The notes beneath the pieces were generated by a model. The model made no database searches and was not told where the DNA came from. It saw only the letters and a program-made list of their open reading frames with translations. This document shows positions 26,056 to 35,193 of a stretch of 64,000 nucleotides of DNA, in pieces. This DNA comes from Streptomyces sp. CC0208 (GTDB lineage: Bacteria > Actinomycetota > Actinomycetes > Streptomycetales > Streptomycetaceae), in contig NZ_CP031969.1 in NCBI RefSeq assembly GCF_003443735.1, positions 7,998,001-8,062,000 on the forward strand, in the 5' to 3' direction. Numbering within the stretch: the first letter of the stretch is position 1; every line of letters begins with the position of its first letter. The position numbers were made by a program, and so were the translations under genes.

Positions 26056-26060
26056 ACGCC

Positions 26061-28073
26061 GTGCATCCCCGTGACAGCACACCCCGGGTGGCACCACCCC
26101 CACCCCTCGTCCCGGTCCTGCTGGATCCCCTGGCCGGAGCGTGTGTCGTCGCCGCCGAGGACGGCGTGATTCTCGACGTACGCACGACGGCCGGACGTAC
26201 GGGCACGCTCCGCCTGCGCCCGGCGACGGACAACTCCCTGCGGATCACCCTGCGGTTGGACGGGGTACCGACGGCACCCAGGATCTCCGTCGTGACCGCA
26301 CCGGCGGACACCGGCTGTCTGGTCGAGCGGTCACCCGACACGCTCACCCTCCGACTCGGCGCACTCGCACTCGACGTCCGTCTCTCGCCCCTGACACTGG
26401 AACTGAGGGGCTGTCACCTACGACAGGCGACCGACGTGAGCGACCCCGGCGACCGCACGATCGTCCTGCCCCTCGGGGTCACCGAACTCGCCGACGGTCA
26501 ACTCATCTACCACGACAGCTGGTTCACCGAGCCCGACGAGCACTTCTACGGCCTCGGCGAACGCTTCACCGGCCCCGACCTGCGCGGGCAGCGCGTGGAC
26601 TGCTGGGTCGAGGACGCCCAGGGCTCGACCGGCACCCGCTCCTACAAGGCGGTCCCGTTCCTGCTCTCCAGCCGGGGCTACGCCGTCCTCGTGGACACCA
26701 CCACCGCGGCCTCCTTCGACCTCGCGCACAGCAACACCGGCGCCTGGTCCGTCACCGTCCCCGACGAGGAACTCGACTACTACCTGATCACCGGCACCCC
26801 CACCGAGTGCCTGCGCACCTACCGCGACCTGACCGGCCCCGCCCTGCTGCCCCCGCGGTGGGCCTTCGGACCCTGGATCTCCGGCGGCTTTTGCCGGGAC
26901 AGCGCGGACGAGGTACGCGAGCGAGCCCGTCGTATCCGCGAACTCGGCTTCCCCTGCGAGGTGTTGCACATCGACACCTACTGGCAGCGGCCCGGCTGCT
27001 GGTCGGACATGGAATGGGACACCGAGGCGTTCCCGGACCCCCGCGGGCTGCTGGCCGACCTGGCCCAGCAGGGCTTCCACGTCTCGCTCTGGATGAACCC
27101 GTACCTCAGTGTCGACAGCCCGCACTTCGCCGAGATCGACCGCAACGGCTGGTTCCTGCGGGTCCCTTCGCAAGGGACGTGGATCGGGCAGGTGTGGAAC
27201 GGCGCGCACCCGGACTCGGCCGTCCTCGACCTGACCCATCCAGGCGCCGCCGACTGGCTGCGGGGCCGGGTCCGCCAGGTGCTGGCCACCGGGGTGTCGG
27301 TCCTGAAGACCGACTTCGGCGAGGCGGTCCCCGTGGCGGCGGTCGCCCACAACGGGATGACCGGCGACCGACTGCACAACCTCTACCCGCTCCTCTTCAA
27401 CGACCTGGTCGCCGAGGTCACCCAGGAGGTCGCCGGCCACGGCCTGACCTGGGGCCGCTCCACCTGGACCGGCGGCCAGCGACACGGCGCCAAGTGGACC
27501 GGAGACCCCAACGCGAGCTGGCAGGACCTGGCCTCGACCGTGCGCGCGGGCCTCTCGCTCTCCCTTTCCGGTCACCCCTTCTGGAGCCACGACATCGGCG
27601 GCTTCCACGGCACACCGGACCCCGAACTCTTCGTCCGCTGGGCGCAGTTCGGACTGCTGTCCCCCCTAAGCCGGTTCCACGGCATGACGTCCCGGCTGCC
27701 CTGGGACTTCGGCGAGGAGGTGTACGCGGCCGTCCTGCACGCGGCCCGGCTGCGCACCGGCCTGTTGCCTTACGTCCACCGGTCCGCCGCCGACGCGGTC
27801 CGCACCGGCGAGCCGCTCGCCCGCCCGATGGCCCTGGACCACCCCGACCGGCCGGACGCCCACGCGGCCGACCTCCAGTACCTGCTGGGCCCGGATCTGC
27901 TGGTCGCGCCGCTGTACGCGCCCGGTGGACGCAGACAGGTGTGGTTCCCGCCGGGGGAGTGGCTGCCGTACGCGGGCTCAGGAGGTCCGATCGACGGCCC
28001 GGCCTGGCGTCGGGTCCGCATCCCCCTCACCGCGGCCCCGCTCTGGCTGCGGGCCGGGGCGCACGTTCTGTGA
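26061..28073 (+). CDS. glycoside hydrolase family 31, alpha-xylosidase/alpha-glucosidase-like
   Basis: A 670-residue intracellular enzyme (no signal peptide). An N-terminal beta-sandwich contains FYGLGERFTGPDLRGQRVDCW. The GH31 barrel follows with PPRWAFGPWISGGFCRDSADEVRERARRIRELGFPCEVLHID, the nucleophile Asp418 in SVLKTDFGE, the acid/base Asp482 in KWTGDPNASWQDL, and GLSLSLSGHPFWSHDIGGFHG. The KTDFGE form of the nucleophile motif is that of YicI-type alpha-xylosidases rather than plain alpha-glucosidases (WxDMNE). GTG at 26061 has GAGGGG nine bases upstream and lies five bases after the permease stop. It would cleave the imported oligosaccharide in the cytosol. Confidence 0.88.
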   Translation: MHPRDSTPRVAPPPPLVPVLLDPLAGACVVAAEDGVILDVRTTAGRTGTLRLRPATDNSLRITLRLDGVPTAPRISVVTAPADTGCLVERSPDTLTLRLGALALDVRLSPLTLELRGCHLRQATDVSDPGDRTIVLPLGVTELADGQLIYHDSWFTEPDEHFYGLGERFTGPDLRGQRVDCWVEDAQGSTGTRSYKAVPFLLSSRGYAVLVDTTTAASFDLAHSNTGAWSVTVPDEELDYYLITGTPTECLRTYRDLTGPALLPPRWAFGPWISGGFCRDSADEVRERARRIRELGFPCEVLHIDTYWQRPGCWSDMEWDTEAFPDPRGLLADLAQQGFHVSLWMNPYLSVDSPHFAEIDRNGWFLRVPSQGTWIGQVWNGAHPDSAVLDLTHPGAADWLRGRVRQVLATGVSVLKTDFGEAVPVAAVAHNGMTGDRLHNLYPLLFNDLVAEVTQEVAGHGLTWGRSTWTGGQRHGAKWTGDPNASWQDLASTVRAGLSLSLSGHPFWSHDIGGFHGTPDPELFVRWAQFGLLSPLSRFHGMTSRLPWDFGEEVYAAVLHAARLRTGLLPYVHRSAADAVRTGEPLARPMALDHPDRPDAHAADLQYLLGPDLLVAPLYAPGGRRQVWFPPGEWLPYAGSGGPIDGPAWRRVRIPLTAAPLWLRAGAHVL

Positions 28074-28182
28074 GCGGGGCGTCGCACACCGCCCCGGTGC
28101 TGTGCGCCGACTGTCCGGGGCGCTCACGAGGTGGGACTCTGGGACGGGAGAGGTATCCGCCGAGGGGACTCGGGAGGGACCG

Positions 28183-29658
<1,476 letters not shown>

Positions 29659-30756
29659 TCACCGCCACTTCTCCGGAGGCGTCAGCGGGACCGGATCAGG
29701 CCGCTCGACCGACGTCGACAGCTCGATCCGCCGCCCCTCGGCCGAGGAACGGAGCAGGGCGGTCATCGTCTCCAGTACGTGCAGGGCGAGTTCACCGCTC
29801 GCGCGCGGTGGCCGCTGTGCGTCGGCGGCGACGAAGTCGAGAAGTCCGACGCCCCGGGCGGCGCCGACGTATCCGGCCGAGGGCGGAAGCGTGCGCCACT
29901 GGTCCGCACCGAGTTCGAGCAGCCGTACCTCGCCGTCGAAGGTGTTCGGGTCCGGGACCGTGAGGGTGCCCGTCTCGCCGTGGACCTCGATCGGTGCGGC
30001 CGTGGTGGTGACGCCGTCGAAACTCGTCGTGATCGTCGTCAGGGCCCCGCCCTCGTGTTCGAGGACCCCGGAGACATGGCTGTCCACCTCGACCGGGATC
30101 CGCTCGCCCGCGCGCGGGCCGGACCCGATGACCCGCTCGGTGCGCAGCCGGCTGGACGCGCCGATCACAGCACGCACCGGGCCCAGCAGATGCACCAGGG
30201 AGGACAGGTAGTACGGCCCCATGTCCAGCAGGGGGCCGCCGCCCGCCGTGTAGTAGAAGTCCGGCTGGGGATGCCACCGTTCGTGGCCCGGGGTGACCAT
30301 GACGGCCGAGGCGAACAGCGGGCGGCCGACGGCCCCGGCGTCCACGGCCGACCGTGCCGTCTGGACGCCGGTGCCCAGGACGGTGTCCGGCGCGCACCCC
30401 ACACCGACCGCCGCCTTCTCCGCGGCCTCCAGGACGCCACGGGCGGCGGTGAGTTCGGCGGCCAGCGGTTTCTCGCCGTAGACGTTCTTCCCGTGGCTCA
30501 CGGCGCCGAGGGCGATCTCGGCGTGCGCCGCGGGCACCGTGAGGTTCAGTACCGTGTCGACGTCCGGGGCGGCCAGCAGTTCCTCGACGGACAGGGCCTG
30601 TACGCCGGGCAGTTCGGCGGCGACGGCGGCCGACCGGGAGGCGTCCAGGTCGGCGACCGCGGTGACGCGTACGGCGGAGCGGCCGACGAGTGTGTCCAGG
30701 TAGGCGCGGGAGATGACGCCGAGCCCTATGACGCCTATGCGGTGCGCGTCGCCCAC
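29659..30756 (-). CDS. Gfo/Idh/MocA family NAD(P)-dependent oxidoreductase
   Basis: A 365-residue sugar dehydrogenase-like enzyme. N-terminal Rossmann motif IGVIGLGVISRAYLDTL; the conserved Lys-Pro of the family in NVYGEKPLAA; and a C-terminal alpha/beta domain beginning at RPLFASAVMVTPGHERWHPQPDFYYTAGGGPLLDMGPYYLSSLVHLLGP, with the GGGPLLDMGPYYL catalytic region. GTG at 30756 with GAGGGG upstream lies inside the end of the ThuA gene (22-base overlap), so the pair is translationally coupled. Such ThuA/Gfo pairs oxidise disaccharide- or inositol-type sugars; the exact substrate is not known. Confidence 0.9.
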   Translation of the reverse strand: MGDAHRIGVIGLGVISRAYLDTLVGRSAVRVTAVADLDASRSAAVAAELPGVQALSVEELLAAPDVDTVLNLTVPAAHAEIALGAVSHGKNVYGEKPLAAELTAARGVLEAAEKAAVGVGCAPDTVLGTGVQTARSAVDAGAVGRPLFASAVMVTPGHERWHPQPDFYYTAGGGPLLDMGPYYLSSLVHLLGPVRAVIGASSRLRTERVIGSGPRAGERIPVEVDSHVSGVLEHEGGALTTITTSFDGVTTTAAPIEVHGETGTLTVPDPNTFDGEVRLLELGADQWRTLPPSAGYVGAARGVGLLDFVAADAQRPPRASGELALHVLETMTALLRSSAEGRRIELSTSVERPDPVPLTPPEKWR

Positions 30757-31436
30757 AGCATGCCCCTCTCGATGACGGTACGGACGGCGGGGTGCTCCAG
30801 GACGTCGAGGCTGTGCCCGGGAGTCGTTACCACGATCCGACCGGCGCCCCACTGACGGGCCCAGACCGCCGGTGAGGTGACCGGGCGGTGCCAGGGCTGC
30901 CACGGCCGGGCGGGATGGGTGGTGGTGGCGAGGACGTCGATCAGGTCGTCATGGAGCACCCAGTACTGCTCGGTGAGCAGCTCGAAGTCCTCGATGCCCG
31001 CGGTGACGGGGTGTTCACGGCCGAGATCGGTGAAGGTGACGGTGTGCGGCAGGAAGTTGTCCTCCTCGCCGCCCCGTCGCTCGCACGGTTCCTTGCCCGG
31101 ATGGGTCGCGAACTGGCCGCCCACCAGGTGGAGATAGTCGGACGAGGCCCGGAACGAGTCGGCGATCCCGCCGTGCCAGCCGGTCAGGCCGGTGCCGGCC
31201 GCGACGGCCGCGCTCAGTCCCGACGTCTGCTCGCCGGTGATCTCGGACATGGTCACGCACTGCACGACGAGGTCGGTGGCGGCCATCTCGGCGGCATCGG
31301 CGTAGACCTCGGTCGACTCCTCGATGCGGATGTCGTAGCCGTGGCTCTCCAGAAAGGGCAGGAACAGCTCGGTGGCCTTGACCGGCTGGTGTCCTTCCCA
31401 GCCGCCTCGGACCACCAGGGCTTTCTTCCGTGTCAT
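30735..31436 (-). CDS. ThuA-like domain protein (sugar utilisation)
   Basis: A 233-residue protein of the ThuA family, with a class I glutamine-amidotransferase-like fold. It begins KKALVVRGGWEGHQPVKATELFLPFLESHGYDI and has LTGWHGGIADSFRASSDYLHLVGGQFATHPG and HTVTFTDLGREHPVTAGIEDFELLTEQYWVLHDD, all typical. ThuA takes part in oxidation of trehalose and related disaccharides in rhizobia; here it is coupled to a Gfo/Idh gene. The promoter region upstream contains a TTGACA and a DasR-like inverted repeat. Confidence 0.88.
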   Translation of the reverse strand: MTRKKALVVRGGWEGHQPVKATELFLPFLESHGYDIRIEESTEVYADAAEMAATDLVVQCVTMSEITGEQTSGLSAAVAAGTGLTGWHGGIADSFRASSDYLHLVGGQFATHPGKEPCERRGGEEDNFLPHTVTFTDLGREHPVTAGIEDFELLTEQYWVLHDDLIDVLATTTHPARPWQPWHRPVTSPAVWARQWGAGRIVVTTPGHSLDVLEHPAVRTVIERGMLWATRTA

Positions 31437-31534
31437 TTTGTTCCTTCGCGGGGCAGGACAGGGTTCCTGGGGGAGATCCCCAAGCCGAGCCGGACGAAAT
31501 CCCCGGGCGGGGGCGGGATTCCGACAACCTCGAT

Positions 31535-31554
31535 ACTTGGTATGGACCTGTCAA
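31535..31554 (-). promoter_or_regulatory. promoter element with DasR-like (GntR) inverted repeat before thuA-like gene
   Basis: On the minus strand TTGACA (complement of 31549-31554) is an ideal -35 for the ThuA-like gene. It overlaps an imperfect dyad, ACTTGGTATGGACCTGT on the plus strand (31535-31551), which matches 11 of 16 positions of the DasR-type consensus with TGGT and ACC half sites. Repression by a DasR-like GntR regulator is plausible, not shown. Confidence 0.35.
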
Positions 31555-31584
31555 CAGTCAGCGACTAGGCTCTGCCGGGCCATC

Positions 31585-31600
31585 CTGAGAGCGCTCTCAG
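31585..31600 (+). promoter_or_regulatory. LacI-type operator before the S1 protease gene
   Basis: CTGAGAGCGCTCTCAG is a perfect 16-bp palindrome with the central CG and GAGCGCTC core of LacI-family operators such as the CebR box. It lies 41 bases upstream of the protease ATG and just downstream of a candidate promoter (TGGACC at 31543, TAGGCT at 31566-31571), the position for a transcription block. Confidence 0.65.
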
Positions 31601-31640
31601 AGAACTCTGCCATCCCGTTGAACGACGAAGGGCAATCTCC

Positions 31641-32783
31641 ATGAGACGCAACCCCCTCCTGCGCGCGGGCCTCGCCGTGCTGCTCCTGCTCGGTGCCGGC
31701 GCGACCGCGGGCACCGTCCCCGCCGCCGCCGACGAGAAGCAACCCGCCTCCGCCGGTCTGCTCACCGCGATGCAGCGGGACTTCGGCCTCACGCCCGAGC
31801 AGGCCGTGGCGAGACTCGCCGCCGAGCGGAAGGCCACGGCTCTTCAGCCCAAGGTCCGCCGGGCCGCGGGCACGTCCTTCGGCGGCTCCTGGTTCGAAGC
31901 CGCCCAGGGCACGCTGACCGTCGCCGTCACCCCCGGCACCTCCGCCACCGCACTGCGCGAGATACGCGCCACCGGCGCCACGGTCCGCACCGTCGCCCAC
32001 AGCGCCCGCGAACTCTCCGCCACCCAGGCCCGGCTCGACGCCCTCCCCGCACCGGACGCCGTCAGCAGCTGGCACGTCGACCCGAAGGCCAGCACGGTGG
32101 TGGTGAACGTCGTCAGCGGCCGACAGCGTGACAACGATGTCCAGGCGTTCGTCGCCCGCGCCCGGAAGGCGGGTCCCGTGACCGTGCGGGAAGTGGCCGC
32201 CGCGCCGACCACCTTCGCCGCCGGAACCGTCGGCGGCGACCCCTTCTACACCGGCAACGTCCGCTGTTCCATCGGCTTCTCGGTCTACGGCGGCTTCGTC
32301 ACGGCCGGCCACTGCGACCAGCACACCGGCAGCGTCTACGGCTGGGACCGCAGCTACGTCGGCAATTTCCAGGGCTCGTCGTTCCCGGACAACGACTACG
32401 CCTGGGTCAACGTGGGCAGCGGCTGGTGGACCGTCCCGGTCGTGCTCGGCTGGGGCACCGTCTCCGACCAGCTCGTGCGCGGCTCGAACGTGGCGCCCGT
32501 CGGCGCCTCGATCTGCCGCTCGGGCTCGACCACCCACTGGCACTGCGGCACCGTCCTCGCCATGAACGAGACCGTGAACTACAGCCAGGGCGCGGTGCAC
32601 CAGATGACCAAGACCAATGTCTGCGCCGAACCGGGCGACTCCGGCGGCTCGTTCATCAGCGGTGACCAGGCCCAGGGCGTCACCTCCGGCGGCTGGGGCA
32701 ACTGCTCCAGCGGCGGCGAGACCTGGTTCCAGCCCGTCAACGAGATCCTCAACCGGTACGGCCTGACCCTGCACACCGCCTGA
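31641..32783 (+). CDS. secreted S1 (alpha-lytic/streptogrisin-type) serine protease with propeptide
   Basis: A 380-residue preproprotein. The signal peptide MRRNPLLRAGLAVLLLLGAG ends near residue 30. An alpha-lytic protease prodomain follows (LLTAMQRDFGLTPEQAVARLAAE; ATALREIRATGATVRTVAHSARELSATQARLDAL). The mature protease begins near residue 195 (TVGGDPFYTGNVRCSIGF). The triad is His224 (TAGHC), Asp252 (FPDNDYAWV) and Ser334 (EPGDSGGS), with disulfide Cys pairs as in streptogrisins. The ATG follows GAAGGG by nine bases. A perfect palindrome upstream suggests control by a LacI-type repressor. It would degrade extracellular protein. Confidence 0.92.
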   Translation: MRRNPLLRAGLAVLLLLGAGATAGTVPAAADEKQPASAGLLTAMQRDFGLTPEQAVARLAAERKATALQPKVRRAAGTSFGGSWFEAAQGTLTVAVTPGTSATALREIRATGATVRTVAHSARELSATQARLDALPAPDAVSSWHVDPKASTVVVNVVSGRQRDNDVQAFVARARKAGPVTVREVAAAPTTFAAGTVGGDPFYTGNVRCSIGFSVYGGFVTAGHCDQHTGSVYGWDRSYVGNFQGSSFPDNDYAWVNVGSGWWTVPVVLGWGTVSDQLVRGSNVAPVGASICRSGSTTHWHCGTVLAMNETVNYSQGAVHQMTKTNVCAEPGDSGGSFISGDQAQGVTSGGWGNCSSGGETWFQPVNEILNRYGLTLHTA

Positions 32784-32791
32784 GCGGCTGA

Positions 32792-32819
32792 GTGGGTCCG
32801 GTCTTCGGGCCGGGCCCAC
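32792..32819. terminator. bidirectional TTCG-loop terminator
   Basis: A 12-bp stem closes on a TTCG tetraloop (loop 32804-32807), with two G-U pairs when transcribed on the plus strand. It sits between the stop of the S1 protease (32783) and the stop of the convergent kinase (32834), so it can serve both. Confidence 0.75.
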
Positions 32820-32833
32820 CCGTGCGCGCCGGC

Positions 32834-34996
32834 TCAGGTGACGTCGGCCACCGAGAAGATCCCCGGGCCGCTGACCCCGTACAGCACCTTCCCCACCAGC
32901 AGCGGCGGCACCGAACTCGGCGACAGCTCCTCGAAGGAGCGGCCGCCCGTGTCGAAGGACGGGGCGGTACGGCCGATCTCCTTGCCCGTCCCCGGGTCGA
33001 GGGCCACGATGCTGGTGTCCGGCATCGTCACGTACAACCGGCCCGCGTGGTAAGCCGGTTCGCTGAAAACACGCAGGTCGCGCGAGCTGGACCACAGCGG
33101 CTTGCCGTGCTTCACGTCGAGGGCGAGCAAGGTCTCGTTGCCGTAGTCGAAGATGTACATGGTGTCGCCCTGCACCAGCGGCGGCGCCTCGGGCTCGACG
33201 CTCCAGGGGAAGTCGATCCGGCGGGTCTTCCCGCTGCTGAGGTCCTGGACGAAGAAGGCGGCGGACACGCCGGAGTCGTCCTCCCAGCGCGCGTAGTAGG
33301 CGGTGCCGTCGTGGACCGTCGCCAGCCACAGGTCGCCCTTCGGCGCGTCGACGCGGCCCAAAGTCCTGCCGGTCCGCGCGTCGAGGCGGGCGATGCCGCC
33401 CTTGCCGCCGCGCAGATCGGCGTAGAGCATGCCCTCGGGGCCTGCGTAGAAGGGGCTCGGAGAGGTGGTGGTCAGCTCGCGCCGCCACAACTCCTTGCCC
33501 GTGCGCGGCTCATAGGCCGCAAAGCGTGCCGTGTCGGAGGGGCCGAGCTGGTCAAGACGGACGAGTAGCACTCCGCCCAGGTACTCGAACTGGCCCAGCG
33601 GACCCTTCAGTTGCCACAACCGCTCGCCGGTCCTCGCGTCGTAGGCGTCGACGCCCTGCGAGCGGTCCGCGCTGTACACGAACACCACGCCGTCATGGAC
33701 GAGCGGTTCGCGCACCGAGAAGCTGCTGACCTGCTTGCGGCTCATGGACTTCGTCCAGTCCACGGTGCCCGTCGCCGGGTTCAGCCGCGTCAGGGCGATC
33801 TGCTCGGAGGCGCAGAAGACGCCGAGCGCGTCCAGGGTGCACGACGGGCCGATGCTCATCGGCTGGTTCTTCCCGGCCGACCCGAGTGCGTTGTGCCAGG
33901 GCCGCCAGCCCGCCGGTGCCGTCCGGCCGGGCGTCGTCCGCGGAGCGCGGGCGTCGAACTCGTCGACCGTGCTCGCCGGTTGGTCGTCCACCACGGCGAC
34001 CGCGGCCGCCCCCGCCCCGCCGAGGAGTGCCACGGCGGCGACGGCGGCCCACAGTCTCCGCCCGCGGCGCCCGTGCCGGACCGCGCCGGTGTCGCCGAGC
34101 TGCGAGGTCACCATGTCCGTCGACGGCGGCTGCCGGTCCGGGGGCGCCTCCTGGGCCGTTTTACCCGCGGGCAGTTCCTCCGGAAGTCCCGCAAGCCGCT
34201 CCAGGACCTCGCCCGACGTCGGCCGGTCCGCGGGTTCCTTCGCCAGGCAGCGCGAGACCAACGCGCGCAACTGCTCGGGCAGTTCGCCCAGCCGCGGCTC
34301 ACCGTGCACCGTGTTGTACGCGGCCAGGTAGGCGTTCTCCGCCTCGAAGGGGCTGTGCCCGGTGGCCGCGTACACCAGCACCGCGCCCAGCGAGAAGACG
34401 TCCACCGCGGGGCCGACCTCGTGCGGGCGGCTGAACTGTTCCGGTGCCATGAAGGGCGGCGAGCCCATCACCATGCCGGTCTGGGTGCGGACGTCGCTGT
34501 CGGCCGCGCGCGAGATGCCGAAGTCGATGACGCGTACGGCCCCGTCGTCGCCCTCGCTCTCCAGCAGCAGGACATTGCTCGGCTTGAGGTCCCGGTGCAC
34601 GACCTCGGCGCGGTGGATCTCCCGCAGTGCCTCGGCGAGTTCGGCGCCGAGGCGGCGCAGCGCGGGCCAGTCCAGCGGTCCCGACTCGTCGACCCGTTCC
34701 GCGAGGGTACGGCCCGGGACGAACGCGGTGGCCATCCACGGCCGTGCCGCCTCCGGGTCCGCGTCCACGACCGGCGCCGTGAACGCGCCGCTGACCCTGC
34801 GCGCGGCGGCGATCTCCTGCCGGAACCTGGCCCGGAACTCGGGGTTGTCGGCGTACCGCGTGTGGACGACCTTCACCGCGACGGCCCGCCCCGAGGCCGA
34901 TCGGCCGAGATAGACGACGCCCATGCCGCCAGTCCCGATCCGCGATTCGATCCGATAGCCGCCTACGGACTCCGGATCGTTCTCGCGCAGGGTCAC
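32834..34996 (-). CDS. transmembrane Ser/Thr protein kinase with PQQ-type beta-propeller
   Basis: A 720-residue receptor-like kinase. The Hanks-type kinase domain spans about 13-270: glycine loop GTGGMGVVY, Lys42 (VAVKVV), HRDLKPSN with Asp136, IDFG with Asp158, and GSPPFMAPEQF. A proline-rich juxtamembrane region leads to one membrane helix (about 315-336). The extracellular part (about 370-720) has PQQ/Trp-docking repeats such as DAYDARTGERLWQLKG, AAYEPRTGKELWRREL and LALDVKHGKPLWSSS. GTG at 34994-34996 is supported by GAAGGAG six bases upstream. The propeller presumably senses an envelope or extracellular cue; the ligand is unknown. Confidence 0.92.
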   Translation of the reverse strand: MTLRENDPESVGGYRIESRIGTGGMGVVYLGRSASGRAVAVKVVHTRYADNPEFRARFRQEIAAARRVSGAFTAPVVDADPEAARPWMATAFVPGRTLAERVDESGPLDWPALRRLGAELAEALREIHRAEVVHRDLKPSNVLLLESEGDDGAVRVIDFGISRAADSDVRTQTGMVMGSPPFMAPEQFSRPHEVGPAVDVFSLGAVLVYAATGHSPFEAENAYLAAYNTVHGEPRLGELPEQLRALVSRCLAKEPADRPTSGEVLERLAGLPEELPAGKTAQEAPPDRQPPSTDMVTSQLGDTGAVRHGRRGRRLWAAVAAVALLGGAGAAAVAVVDDQPASTVDEFDARAPRTTPGRTAPAGWRPWHNALGSAGKNQPMSIGPSCTLDALGVFCASEQIALTRLNPATGTVDWTKSMSRKQVSSFSVREPLVHDGVVFVYSADRSQGVDAYDARTGERLWQLKGPLGQFEYLGGVLLVRLDQLGPSDTARFAAYEPRTGKELWRRELTTTSPSPFYAGPEGMLYADLRGGKGGIARLDARTGRTLGRVDAPKGDLWLATVHDGTAYYARWEDDSGVSAAFFVQDLSSGKTRRIDFPWSVEPEAPPLVQGDTMYIFDYGNETLLALDVKHGKPLWSSSRDLRVFSEPAYHAGRLYVTMPDTSIVALDPGTGKEIGRTAPSFDTGGRSFEELSPSSVPPLLVGKVLYGVSGPGIFSVADVT

Positions 34997-35054
34997 CGCG
35001 TCTCCTTCACCACTGCTGGCCAGGACGGCTGCGGTCCGGACTCTTCTGACAGGA

Positions 35055-35074
35055 ACCCCTCACTTTAGAGGGGT
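35055..35074. promoter_or_regulatory. dyad in the divergent kinase promoter region
   Basis: ACCCCTC (35055-35061) and GAGGGGT (35068-35074) are perfect inverted arms around the AT-rich ACTTTA. It lies midway between the two divergent kinase genes. An operator or a short hairpin are both possible. Confidence 0.4.
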
Positions 35075-35193
35075 GTCGGTCCGTGGGGGACGCCGATCCC
35101 GGCCTTGTCGTGCGGCCGGAACCCTGCGGCATCACGTTTCTCGGAGGGAACGCCAGGGGTCGATCCGGGCACCTGGCCCTATTCTGAGGAGGC

